DNA from: Streptomyces sp. M41(2017)
Lineage (GTDB): Bacteria; Actinomycetota; Actinomycetes; Streptomycetales; Streptomycetaceae
Assembly (NCBI RefSeq): GCF_002078175.1
Contig: NZ_MWFK01000001.1
Location: forward strand, 1,612,001 to 1,676,000
Reading direction: 5' to 3'
Length of the DNA: 64,000 bases
The notes beneath the pieces were generated by a model that saw nothing but the letters and a program-made list of their open reading frames with translations, did not search any database and was not told the DNA's origin. Positions 51,457-59,640 of the stretch are shown one piece after another (within the stretch, counting starts at the first letter, position 1; each line of letters begins with the position of its first letter). The position numbers were made by a program, and so were the translations under genes.

Positions 51457-53106
51457 GTGAACGGACCCCTCATCGTCCAGTCCGACAAGACGCTCCTGCT
51501 CGAAGTCGATCACGAGCTGGCCGACGCCTGCCGCCGTGTGATCGCCCCCTTCGCCGAGCTGGAGCGGGCTCCCGAGCACATCCACACCTACCGCGTCACC
51601 CCCCTCGGCCTGTGGAACGCGCGGGCCGCCGGGCACGACGCGGAGCAGGTCGTGGACGCGCTCGTCGAGTTCAGCCGGTATCCGGTCCCGCACGCCCTGC
51701 TCGTGGACATCGCCGAGACGATGGACCGCTACGGCCGGCTCACCCTCAGCAAGCACCCCGCGCACGGTCTCGTCCTGACCACCACCGACCGGCCCGTGCT
51801 CGAAGAGGTGCTGCGCTCCAAGCGCGTCGCCCCGCTCGTCGGCAGGCGGATCGACGCCGACACGGTCGCCGTGCACCCCTCCGAGCGCGGGCAGATCAAG
51901 CAGACGCTGCTGAAGCTCGGATGGCCGGCCGAGGACCTCGCGGGGTACGTCGACGGCGAGGCCCACGCCATCGACCTCGCGGAGGACGGCTGGGCGCTGC
52001 GGCCCTACCAGAAGCAGGCCGTGGAGAACTTCTGGCACGGCGGCTCCGGTGTCGTCGTCCTGCCCTGCGGCGCGGGCAAGACGCTGGTCGGGGCGGGTGC
52101 CATGGCGCAGGCCAAGGCCACCACGCTGATCCTCGTCACGAACACCGTCTCCGCCCGGCAGTGGAAGCACGAGCTGGTGAAGCGGACGTCGCTGACCGAG
52201 GAGGAGATCGGCGAGTACAGCGGTACGCGCAAGGAGATCCGTCCGGTCACCATCGCCACCTACCAGGTGCTGACGACCCGGCGGAAGGGCGTCTACCCGC
52301 ACCTCGAACTCTTCGACTCCCGCGACTGGGGGCTCATCGTCTACGACGAGGTGCACCTGCTGCCCGCCCCGGTCTTCAAGTTCACCGCCGACCTCCAGGC
52401 CCGGCGCCGGCTGGGACTGACCGCGACCCTCGTCCGGGAGGACGGCCGCGAGTCGGACGTGTTCTCCCTCATCGGCCCCAAGCGGTTCGACGCCCCGTGG
52501 AAGGAGATCGAGGCGCAGGGCTACATCGCGCCCGCCGACTGCGTCGAGGTGCGGGTGAACCTCACGGACGCGGAGCGCATCGCGTACGCGACGGCCGAGA
52601 CGGAGGAGAAGTACCGCTTCTGCGCCACCACGGCGACCAAGCGGAAGGTGACGGAGGCACTGGTCCGGAAGTTCGCGGGCCAGCAGATCCTGGTGATCGG
52701 CCAGTACATCGACCAGCTCGACGAGCTGGGTGAGCACCTGGACGCGCCCGTCATCAAGGGCGAGACCAGCAATGCGCAGCGGGAGAAGCTGTTCGACGCG
52801 TTCCGTCAGGGCGAGATCAGCGTGCTCGTGGTGTCCAAGGTCGCGAACTTCTCCATCGACCTGCCGGAGGCCACGGTCGCCATCCAGGTCTCGGGCACCT
52901 TCGGGTCCCGCCAGGAGGAGGCGCAGCGCCTCGGCCGGGTCCTGCGGCCGAAGGCCGACGGCCACCAGGCCCACTTCTACTCCGTGGTCGCCCGGGACAC
53001 CATCGACCAGGACTTCGCGGCGCACCGCCAGCGCTTCCTGGCGGAGCAGGGGTACGCGTACCGGATCATGGACGCCGACGATCTGCTGACCGACAGCGGA
53101 AGCTGA
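51457..53106 (+). CDS. XPB-type DNA repair helicase
   Basis: 549-aa superfamily 2 helicase of the bacterial XPB group. N-terminal helicase-associated domain (VIAPFAELERAPEHIHTYRV), Q-motif-like LRPYQKQAVENFW, Walker A LPCGAGKTLVG (about 202-212), DEVH box IVYDEVHLLP (about 294-303), motif III LGLTATLVREDG, and motif VI RLGRVLRPKADG. XPB proteins are 3'-5' DNA helicases; the bacterial ones are poorly studied. The GTG start is weakly supported by AAAGGG upstream. A long 3' shadow frame on the opposite strand has no support. Confidence 0.92.
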   Translation: MNGPLIVQSDKTLLLEVDHELADACRRVIAPFAELERAPEHIHTYRVTPLGLWNARAAGHDAEQVVDALVEFSRYPVPHALLVDIAETMDRYGRLTLSKHPAHGLVLTTTDRPVLEEVLRSKRVAPLVGRRIDADTVAVHPSERGQIKQTLLKLGWPAEDLAGYVDGEAHAIDLAEDGWALRPYQKQAVENFWHGGSGVVVLPCGAGKTLVGAGAMAQAKATTLILVTNTVSARQWKHELVKRTSLTEEEIGEYSGTRKEIRPVTIATYQVLTTRRKGVYPHLELFDSRDWGLIVYDEVHLLPAPVFKFTADLQARRRLGLTATLVREDGRESDVFSLIGPKRFDAPWKEIEAQGYIAPADCVEVRVNLTDAERIAYATAETEEKYRFCATTATKRKVTEALVRKFAGQQILVIGQYIDQLDELGEHLDAPVIKGETSNAQREKLFDAFRQGEISVLVVSKVANFSIDLPEATVAIQVSGTFGSRQEEAQRLGRVLRPKADGHQAHFYSVVARDTIDQDFAAHRQRFLAEQGYAYRIMDADDLLTDSGS

Positions 53107-53190
53107 CGGCGGCCCGCCGGTCGGCGCCCGCGACCGGCGGTCACGGGGTCGGGCACGGCCGGGCGGGAGGCGGCGGGGTCAGCGGCAGGG

Positions 53191-53385
53191 TCAGCGGCGG
53201 CGGACGCCGGCTTCCTCGCCGTACTCGCCGAGCAGGACGACGTCGAACGCGGCACCCGCGAAGACCTTCACGGCCCGCAGGGCGTCGCCGAAGCGGTGGC
53301 GGTGGTGGGCGGAGGTGACGGCCGTCGCCCCGCGGGCGGCGGCGCCGGGACGGGCAGGGCCTGGGGTGAAAGTGGCTGCACTCAT
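53191..53385 (-). CDS. Small conserved hypothetical protein
   Basis: 64-aa protein: an Ala/Pro-rich start (MSAATFTPGPARPG), a basic middle HHRHRFGDALRAVKVFAGAA and a conserved-looking tail VVLLGEYGEEAGVRRR. The ATG is very close to a GGAGAT ribosome-binding-like sequence, so a leaderless or alternative start is possible. It is convergent with the XPB gene. No function can be assigned. Confidence 0.6.
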   Translation of the reverse strand: MSAATFTPGPARPGAAARGATAVTSAHHRHRFGDALRAVKVFAGAAFDVVLLGEYGEEAGVRRR

Positions 53386-53786
53386 ATCTCCATGGTGCGA
53401 TCCCCGGCCCCGAACGGCGTCGGTCTTCCGACCGAACCTGGGCGCCCCCCGGGTCCACCCCCGGTGCCGCCCGCCGTACACCTCACGACGGACACCGACC
53501 CCTAGGGGCGGTGGTCCCCGACCCTGACGAGGGGCGGGCCGCCCGCCGTCCGTCGTCGCGGCGGGAGACCGGGAGCCGGAAAACCCGTTGGCACGGGCAT
53601 CCGTCCCTCGTCTAGAATCTCCGCTCTTGCCCGCCTCCCTTCGCGGAGTGCCGCCGTCCGGCCGGAAACCGGACGGCATCCGGAATCGCGCACGGATTCC
53701 GCAGAGATCCAGGCCCGAACCGCCCGGATCGTCTGGTCCGAGTCAGCCGCATCACTCCCGCAGCAGGTCCCCGGAGGCAATTCCCC
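53386..53786 (+). promoter_or_regulatory. helR upstream region: promoter and structured leader
   Basis: 401 bases without a gene. TTGGCA (53588-53593), a 19-base spacer and TAGAAT (53613-53618) give a good promoter; the transcript would carry a leader of about 160 bases. It includes two tandem hairpins: GCCGTCCGG/CCGGACGGC (53653-53661 with 53669-53677) and CGGAATC/GATTCCG (53681-53687 with 53695-53701), each with a seven-base loop. Left of the promoter there is a 6-bp hairpin TCGGTC/GACCGA (53420-53435) and a CCCCTAGGGG palindrome. I see no copy of the rifamycin-associated element. Confidence 0.65.
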
Positions 53787-55874
53787 GTGTCCACCCTGTC
53801 CGACGGTCCGTCCGGCGCACCGTCCGAAGCCGGCGATCCCCTCTCCCGCGAACGTTCCCACCTCGGCCTGTCCCGTTCCGCGCTCCGCGCGATGCGCGAG
53901 GACGCGGAGAACCTCGACATCCGCGACGTCACCGCGAACTGGGTGAACGCCGAGGTCCTGCACCGGCAGATCGGCGAGCGCATCAAGGCCCTCGCCGACC
54001 TCAGCCACACCCCGCTCTTCTTCGGGCGCCTCGACTACCTGCACGCGCCGGGCGCCGACCGGGCCGAGGGCGCGGAGGGCGAACGGTTCTACATCGGGCG
54101 CCGGCACGTGCACGACGCCGAGGGCGACCCGATGGTCATCGACTGGCGCGCGCCGGTCTCGCAGCCGTTCTACCGGGCCTCCAAGAAGGACCCGATGGAC
54201 GTCGGGCTGCGCCGCCGCTTCGGCTACACCGGCGGCGACCTCACCGCCTACGAGGACGAGCACCTCTCCGACCCGGCCGAGGCGGCGGCCACCAGCAAGC
54301 TGCTCCAGCAGGAGATCGAGCGCCCGCGCGTCGGCCCGATGCGCGACATCGTGGCGACCATCCAGCCCGAGCAGGACGAGATCGTACGGTCCGGGCTGTC
54401 CGGCTCGGTCTGTGTGCAGGGCGGTCCCGGCACCGGGAAGACCGCCGTCGGCCTGCACCGGGTCGCGTACCTGCTGTACGCGCACCGGGACCGGCTGGCC
54501 CGCACCGGCACGCTGGTGATCGGCCCGAACAAGTCCTTCCTGCACTACATCGAGCAGGTGCTGCCCGCGCTCGGCGAGCTGGAGGTGCGGCAGGCGACCG
54601 TCGACGACCTCGTGGCCCATGTCGAGGTGCGCGGCAGCGACGACGCGCCGGCCGCGGTGATCAAGGGCGACGCGCGGATGGCGGAGGTGCTGCGCCGGGC
54701 CGTCCGCTCGCACGTGACGCTGCCGACCGAGCCGGTGATGGTCGTCCGGGGCTCCCGGCGCTGGCGGGTCGCGGCATACGAACTGGAGGAGATCGTCCGG
54801 GAGTTGCTCGCCCGGGACATCCGGTACGGGGCCGCGCACGAGGCCCTTCCGCAGCGCATCGCGCACGCCGTGCTGGTCCAGATGGAGCGCTCCGGGGAGG
54901 CGCCGGACGACCGGGTGCAGGACGCCGTCGCCCGGAACAGCGCGGTGAAGGCGGCGGTCAAGGCGATCTGGCCGCAGGTCGACCCGGCCAAGCTGGTGCT
55001 GCGGCTGCTGAGCGACGCGGACTTCCTCGCCGCGCACGCGGAGGGACTGCTCGACGAGGCCGAGCAGAAGGAGATCCTCTGGGCGAAGCCGGTGCGCAGC
55101 GTGAAGTCCGCGAAGTGGTCGGCGGCCGACGCGGTGCTGATCGACGAGGCCACCGACCTGGTGCGGCGCACGCACTCGCTCGGCCATGTGGTGCTCGACG
55201 AGGCGCAGGACCTCTCCCCGATGCAGTACCGGGCGGTGGGCCGGCGCTGCACGACGGGCTCGGCGACCGTGCTCGGCGACCTGGCGCAGGGGACCACTCC
55301 CTGGGCGACCCGCAGCTGGGCGGAGGCGCTCGGGCATCTGGGCAAGGGGGACGCCGTGGTGGAGGAGCTGACGGCGGGTTTCCGTGTCCCCACGGACGTC
55401 ATCACGTACGCGTCCCGGCTGCTGCCGCACATCGCGCCCGGCCTCGCGCCGGTCGCCTCCGTGCGGGAGAACCCCGGTTTCTTCGAGGTCCGGGCGGCCA
55501 CCGGGGACGGTGAAGTGATGGACGCGGTCGAGGAGTTGCTGCGCCGCGAGGGCTCCACGGGGCTGATCGCCGCGGACGCCCGGATCCCGGTGCTAGCGCA
55601 GGCGCTGACAGCGGCCGGGCGGACGTATCTCGGTCCCGGCGAGGAGACCACGGCCGAGACCCGGCTGACCCTCGTGCCCGCCTCGCTCGCCAAGGGTCTG
55701 GAGTACGACTACGTGGTGCTCGACGAGCCGCGGGCCGTCGTCGACGGCGAACCCGACGAACGCACCGGCCTGCGCCGCCTGTACGTCTCCCTCACCCGAG
55801 CGGTCTCGGGCCTGATCGTGACGCACGCGACCCCGCTGCCGGCAGAACTGGAATCCAGCCCCTCCGGCGTCTGA
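53787..55874 (+). CDS. helR: HelD/HelR-type RNA polymerase recycling ATPase
   Basis: 695-aa superfamily 1 ATPase of the actinobacterial HelD/HelR class, which releases RNA polymerase from DNA and, for HelR, displaces rifampicin. The N-terminal anti-parallel helical arm (residues about 20-75) precedes DPMVIDWRAPVSQPFYRAS. Walker A is CVQGGPGTGKTAVGLHRVAY (about 207-226), Walker B VVLDEAQDLSP (about 467-477), with AGFRVPT and the late LAKGLEYDYVVLDEP motif. The GTG start has GGAGG nine bases upstream. The stop codon lies inside a REP-like element. HelR rather than a nutritional UvrD is inferred from length and the WRAP block. Confidence 0.88.
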   Translation: MSTLSDGPSGAPSEAGDPLSRERSHLGLSRSALRAMREDAENLDIRDVTANWVNAEVLHRQIGERIKALADLSHTPLFFGRLDYLHAPGADRAEGAEGERFYIGRRHVHDAEGDPMVIDWRAPVSQPFYRASKKDPMDVGLRRRFGYTGGDLTAYEDEHLSDPAEAAATSKLLQQEIERPRVGPMRDIVATIQPEQDEIVRSGLSGSVCVQGGPGTGKTAVGLHRVAYLLYAHRDRLARTGTLVIGPNKSFLHYIEQVLPALGELEVRQATVDDLVAHVEVRGSDDAPAAVIKGDARMAEVLRRAVRSHVTLPTEPVMVVRGSRRWRVAAYELEEIVRELLARDIRYGAAHEALPQRIAHAVLVQMERSGEAPDDRVQDAVARNSAVKAAVKAIWPQVDPAKLVLRLLSDADFLAAHAEGLLDEAEQKEILWAKPVRSVKSAKWSAADAVLIDEATDLVRRTHSLGHVVLDEAQDLSPMQYRAVGRRCTTGSATVLGDLAQGTTPWATRSWAEALGHLGKGDAVVEELTAGFRVPTDVITYASRLLPHIAPGLAPVASVRENPGFFEVRAATGDGEVMDAVEELLRREGSTGLIAADARIPVLAQALTAAGRTYLGPGEETTAETRLTLVPASLAKGLEYDYVVLDEPRAVVDGEPDERTGLRRLYVSLTRAVSGLIVTHATPLPAELESSPSGV

Positions 55875-55931
55875 GGAACGGGGCGCGGGGCGGAACCCCG
55901 AGTACGGCAAGGGCAGGGGCGGAGGGGGCGA
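55866..55931. repeat. REP-like element, copy B, overlapping the helR stop codon
   Basis: 66 bases starting GGCGTCTGAGGAACGGGG; the TGA inside this start is the helR stop. It is about 88% identical to 40813-40878 and supplies the last codons (Gly-Val) of HelR. Confidence 0.82.
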
Positions 55932-55948
55932 CGAACTCCCCCCGCCCC
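55916..55948. terminator. Bidirectional hairpin between helR and cutC
   Basis: GGGGCGG..GGGG (55916-55928) can pair with CCCC..CCGCCCC (about 55938-55948) around a CGACGAACT loop, with one bulge. It is built partly from the REP-like element and separates convergent genes. Confidence 0.6.
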
Positions 55949-55952
55949 GGGG

Positions 55953-56675
55953 CTACGCGTGCAGCGCGGCCCGCGCGTCGACGGCGGCCCGCCACTCCCG
56001 GACGGCGACGGCGGAGACGGGCCCGGTCCAGCCCAACGGCCGCGCGGCGCCGCCGATGTGGAACGCGTCGACCCCGGCGGCGAGCAACTGGGGAACATGG
56101 TCGAGACGGAGCCCGCCCCCGACCATGATCCGCTGCTCGTAGCCCGGTTCACCGCATCGTGCCGCCTCGGCGACGAGAACGGAGAGCCCGTCGTCGACCC
56201 CGGTCGCGGAGCCGGCGGTCAGATACCCGTCGAGGCCCGGAAGGCCGGCCAGCCGCTTGCGCAGGGCGTCCCGGTCGCCCGCCCGGTCGATCGCGCGGTG
56301 GAACGTCCAACGGCAGCCGTCGAGTTCGGCGACGATCCGCTCGACGGCGTCCAGGTCGGGACCCCCGCGCTGGTCCAGGAAGCCGAGCACGAACTCGTCG
56401 GCGCCCGCCGCCCGCAGCTCGCCCGCGGCCCGCACCAGTGCCTCGACGCCCCGCTCGCCCCCCGAGGCGAAGCCGTCCGACAGGCGCAGCATCACGCGCA
56501 GCGAGATGTCGACGGAGGCACGGATCCCGGCGAAGGTCTCCACCGGGGGCGTCAGCCCGTCGGCGGCCATGTCCGTGACCAGCTCCAGCCGGTCGGCTCC
56601 GCCGTCCTGAGCGGCGACCGCGTCCTCCACGCCGAGGGCGATCACCTCCAGGAGTGCGCTCTTCCGCTCGCTCAT
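55953..56675 (-). CDS. cutC: CutC-family protein
   Basis: 240-aa TIM-barrel protein of the CutC family, historically linked to copper homeostasis; its biochemical role is still unclear. Motifs: LEVIALGVEDAVAAQDGGAD, RLELVTDMAADGLTPP, GADEFVLGFLDQRG, TFHRAIDRAGDRDALRKRL, GYLTAGSATGVDDGL and IMVGGGLRLDHVPQLL. The ATG at 56675 follows AGAGG closely. Transcribed alone, convergent with helR. Confidence 0.92.
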   Translation of the reverse strand: MSERKSALLEVIALGVEDAVAAQDGGADRLELVTDMAADGLTPPVETFAGIRASVDISLRVMLRLSDGFASGGERGVEALVRAAGELRAAGADEFVLGFLDQRGGPDLDAVERIVAELDGCRWTFHRAIDRAGDRDALRKRLAGLPGLDGYLTAGSATGVDDGLSVLVAEAARCGEPGYEQRIMVGGGLRLDHVPQLLAAGVDAFHIGGAARPLGWTGPVSAVAVREWRAAVDARAALHA

Positions 56676-56833
56676 CGGACCTCTTCCTTGGGCGGCTACA
56701 GGTCTAGTCCAATCCCAAGAGTACGCGCGCGGGCGCGGGGGCGCGAGAAGCCCTGCCCGGGCCGAGGGTTTTCCCCCTCCGCCCGGCCCGTGCCCGCCCA
56801 CGCACCGCCCGCCGCCCGTCACTCACCCGCCGC

Positions 56834-57511
56834 TCACCCGAACAGGTTCAGCTCCGTCTCCTCGGCCCCGACCAGCTCGTACGCGTCCGCCCGTGGAACC
56901 GGACGGCCCGCGTACAGCCGTACGAGCGTCGCGGCGTCGCCGATGTAGCGGGCCGGGGGCCGGTCGCCGGGGACACCGCCCAGGCGCAGCGGGTCGTCGA
57001 GTTGGTCGAGGTCGGCGTGCAGCGGCAGCCGGTCCCGGTCCCGGCTGACCCGGGCGAGGAGGGCGAGGGCGTGCGGAAGTCCCGCGCCCTCGTAGGCGCC
57101 CGGTTCACCGAGAGCCTCCCGTACGTCCCCGGCGTGCACCCACTCTCCGAGCGCGACCGCGTCGAGGGTGCCGTCGGACCGGGCGATCGCCGCGCCCGCC
57201 TCGGTCATCCCGCGCTCCAGCTCGTCGAGGATCCGGCCGGTCGGCCAGTCGCCGCGCTCGGCGATGTCACGGTCGTTGGCCTCCGGGCTGAACACCCCCC
57301 GTTCGAAACGGCTCTCGACGACCCGGGTCAGCGCGGCCGAGCAGTGCGCCAGCACGTCCCGCACCGTCCAGGCCGGGCACCCCGCGGTCGGCAGCGCGAA
57401 GTCCCCTTCGGGCCTGGCCCGCAGCAGCGGGATCAGCGCGTCGCGCTCGGTGCGCAGGAGCAGGCCGGGCAGGTCCGGGTCCCGTACGTCGTGTGCGTCT
57501 CCAGGAATCAT
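56834..57511 (-). CDS. Mycothiol-dependent maleylpyruvate isomerase-like protein
   Basis: 225-aa DinB/MDMPI-fold protein. The N-terminal metal-binding domain includes CPAWTVRDVLAHCSAALTRVV (about 44-64) and LGEWVHAGDVREALGEPGAY (about 124-143) with the histidine ligands. The C-terminal part is the small MDMPI-type tail (YIGDAATLVRLYAGRPVPRA). TACGGT is six bases before the ATG on the minus strand, a leaderless arrangement. The exact thiol-dependent reaction is unknown. Confidence 0.87.
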   Translation of the reverse strand: MIPGDAHDVRDPDLPGLLLRTERDALIPLLRARPEGDFALPTAGCPAWTVRDVLAHCSAALTRVVESRFERGVFSPEANDRDIAERGDWPTGRILDELERGMTEAGAAIARSDGTLDAVALGEWVHAGDVREALGEPGAYEGAGLPHALALLARVSRDRDRLPLHADLDQLDDPLRLGGVPGDRPPARYIGDAATLVRLYAGRPVPRADAYELVGAEETELNLFG

Positions 57512-57559
57512 GGGTCCACCGTAGGAAGGGACGGGGCGCGGGGCGAGGAGAATGGCGGG

Positions 57560-58270
57560 ATGACGGCAGAGAGCAACCGCGGAGCGGGACACGAGAGCCA
57601 CCGGCATCCGGCCCGTGCGGACCTTTCGCGGCGCTGGGCGGAGACCGTGCGCGCCGCCCGCGACGGCGCGGATGGTCCGGGGCCTTCCCCGGAGCCCTAC
57701 GCGGAGAACCTCCTGGACCGGTGGGCCGAGCCGCAGCGCAGGTACCACACCACGGACCACCTCCTCGCGGTCCTCGACCGCGTCGACGTGCTGGAGGCGC
57801 ACGGGGAGCGGCCGGCGGACCCGGCCGCGGTGCGCCTCGCGGCGTGGTTCCACGACGCCGTGTACCTGCCGGACCGCTCCGAGAACGAGGAGCGGTCGGC
57901 GCGGCTGGCCGAGCGGGCCCTGGCCGAGCTGGGCGTCGGCGCCGAGCGCACCGCCGAGGTGGTCCGGCTGGTCCGGCTGACCGTCTCGCACGACCCCGCC
58001 GACGGTGACGGCGACGGCGCCGTACTGTGCGACGCCGACCTGGCGATCCTGGCCTCGCCGCCGGCCGCGTACGCCGCCTACGCCGCGGCCGTCCGCGAGG
58101 AGTACGGCTTCGTCCCCGACGACGCCTTCCGGGCGGGCCGGGCGGCCGTACTGCGTCAACTCCTCCATCTGCCCCGGCTGTTCAGGACGTCGTACGGCGA
58201 GCGGATGTGGGCCGGGCCCGCCCGGCAAAATCTCACGGACGAGCTGGCGACGCTGACGAAGGCGCCCTGA
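57560..58270 (+). CDS. HD-domain metal-dependent phosphohydrolase
   Basis: 236-aa protein of the predicted HD superfamily hydrolases. Metal-binding residues: RRYHTTDHLLAVLDRVDV (H..H near residues 69-73), LAAWFHDAVYLPD with the HD pair, NEERSARLAERALAELG, and LCDADLAILASPP with a late Asp. Start ATG 57560 follows GAGGAG nine bases upstream. Divergent from the MDMPI-like gene with only 48 bases between. Substrate unknown, probably a nucleotide or phosphomonoester. Confidence 0.88.
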   Translation: MTAESNRGAGHESHRHPARADLSRRWAETVRAARDGADGPGPSPEPYAENLLDRWAEPQRRYHTTDHLLAVLDRVDVLEAHGERPADPAAVRLAAWFHDAVYLPDRSENEERSARLAERALAELGVGAERTAEVVRLVRLTVSHDPADGDGDGAVLCDADLAILASPPAAYAAYAAAVREEYGFVPDDAFRAGRAAVLRQLLHLPRLFRTSYGERMWAGPARQNLTDELATLTKAP

Positions 58271-58342
58271 CGACCGTTCCGCCATCCGGACCGTGCGGGA
58301 AACGGGTTCGACGGCGGGCACCGGAGGCCGTACGAAGGAGGC

Positions 58343-59620
58343 ATGCCTCCGAGCCGCGGTTCCCTGAAGCCGGACATACCAGCCACCGGTCCCGCCGGTG
58401 CCCGCCCCCGTATGCCGCTGTCCGTCTACATCCTCGCCCTGTCCGTCTTCGCCCTCGGCACCAGCGAGTTCATGCTCTCCGGGCTGCTGCCGCCCGTCGC
58501 GGAGGACCTGGGCGTGACCATCCCGCAGGCCGGTCTGCTGATCTCGGCGTTCGCGATCGGCATGGTCGTCGGGGCGCCGCTGCTCGCCGTCGCGACCCTG
58601 CGGCTGCCGCGGCGGGCCACCCTGGTCGCGCTGATCGCGGTCTTCGGGCTCGGGCAGGTCGCCGGTGCCCTCGCGCCCACGTACGCCGTGCTGTTCGCCT
58701 CCCGGGTGGTCAGCGCGCTGGCCTGCGCCGGTTTCTGGGCGGTCGGAGCGGCCGTCGCCGTCGCGATGGTGCCGGCGACCTCACGGGCCCGGGCGCTCGC
58801 CGTGATGATCGGCGGCCTGTCGGTCGCGAACGTCCTCGGCGTGCCCGCCGGGGCGTTCCTCGGCGAGGGGCTGGGCTGGCGGGCCGCGTTCTGGGCCGTC
58901 GGCGCCGCGTCCGCGATCGCGCTCGCCGGCATCGTGACCCTGGTGCCGGCCCTTCCTCGCCCGGCTGAACGGCCGCGCCTGGCACGGGAGATGAGCATCT
59001 ATCGCGACGGGCAGGTCTGGCTGTCCATCGGCACGATCGCGCTCGCCGCGGCCGGTGTCTTCTGCGCGTTCAGCTACCTCGCCCCGCTGCTCACCGATGT
59101 CGCCGGCCTCGACGACGGCTGGGTGCCGACCGTGCTGGCGCTGTTCGGGGTGGGCGCGCTCCTCGGGACGGCGGTCGGCGGGCGGTTCGCCGACGCCCAC
59201 CTGTTCCGGGTGCTGATCCTCGGGATGGCGGCCGACACGGTCGTGCTCGTCGCGTTCGCCCTCCTCGGGCGGTACGCCGTCGCGGCGGTCCTGCTCTCCT
59301 TCCTCCTCGGCGTCGCCTGCTTCTGCACCGCCCCGGCGCTGAACGCGCGGATGTTCAACGTGGCCGCCGCCGCTCCGACCCTGGCCGCGGCCACCACCAC
59401 CGCCGCCTTCAACCTGGGCAACACCGCCGGGCCCTGGCTCGGCGGGGCGGTCATCGACGCGGGTCTCGGCTACGGGGCGACCGCCTGGGCGGGGGCGGCC
59501 CTGACCACGGCGGCCATCGCCCTGGCCGTCGTCTCGCTGCGCCTGCACCGCCGGACACCGGGATCACGGATCGTCGGAACCGGGGGCGCGACGGCCGATC
59601 CCGTGTGTTCCGAAGCGTGA
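58343..59620 (+). CDS. MFS drug efflux transporter (Cmx/CmlR-like)
   Basis: 425-aa DHA1-family transporter with 12 helices, close in style to actinomycete chloramphenicol exporters: MPLSVYILALSVFALGTSEF, LLPPVAEDLGVTIPQAGLLI, and motif C GVPAGAFLGEGLGWRAAFW. The ATG at 58343 has AAGGAGG only one base away, too close for normal initiation, so Met24 (MPLSVYIL) may be the true start. A chloramphenicol role is inferred from similarity only. Confidence 0.87.
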   Translation: MPPSRGSLKPDIPATGPAGARPRMPLSVYILALSVFALGTSEFMLSGLLPPVAEDLGVTIPQAGLLISAFAIGMVVGAPLLAVATLRLPRRATLVALIAVFGLGQVAGALAPTYAVLFASRVVSALACAGFWAVGAAVAVAMVPATSRARALAVMIGGLSVANVLGVPAGAFLGEGLGWRAAFWAVGAASAIALAGIVTLVPALPRPAERPRLAREMSIYRDGQVWLSIGTIALAAAGVFCAFSYLAPLLTDVAGLDDGWVPTVLALFGVGALLGTAVGGRFADAHLFRVLILGMAADTVVLVAFALLGRYAVAAVLLSFLLGVACFCTAPALNARMFNVAAAAPTLAAATTTAAFNLGNTAGPWLGGAVIDAGLGYGATAWAGAALTTAAIALAVVSLRLHRRTPGSRIVGTGGATADPVCSEA

Positions 59621-59640
59621 TCCGTCCTATCCTCGGCGGC

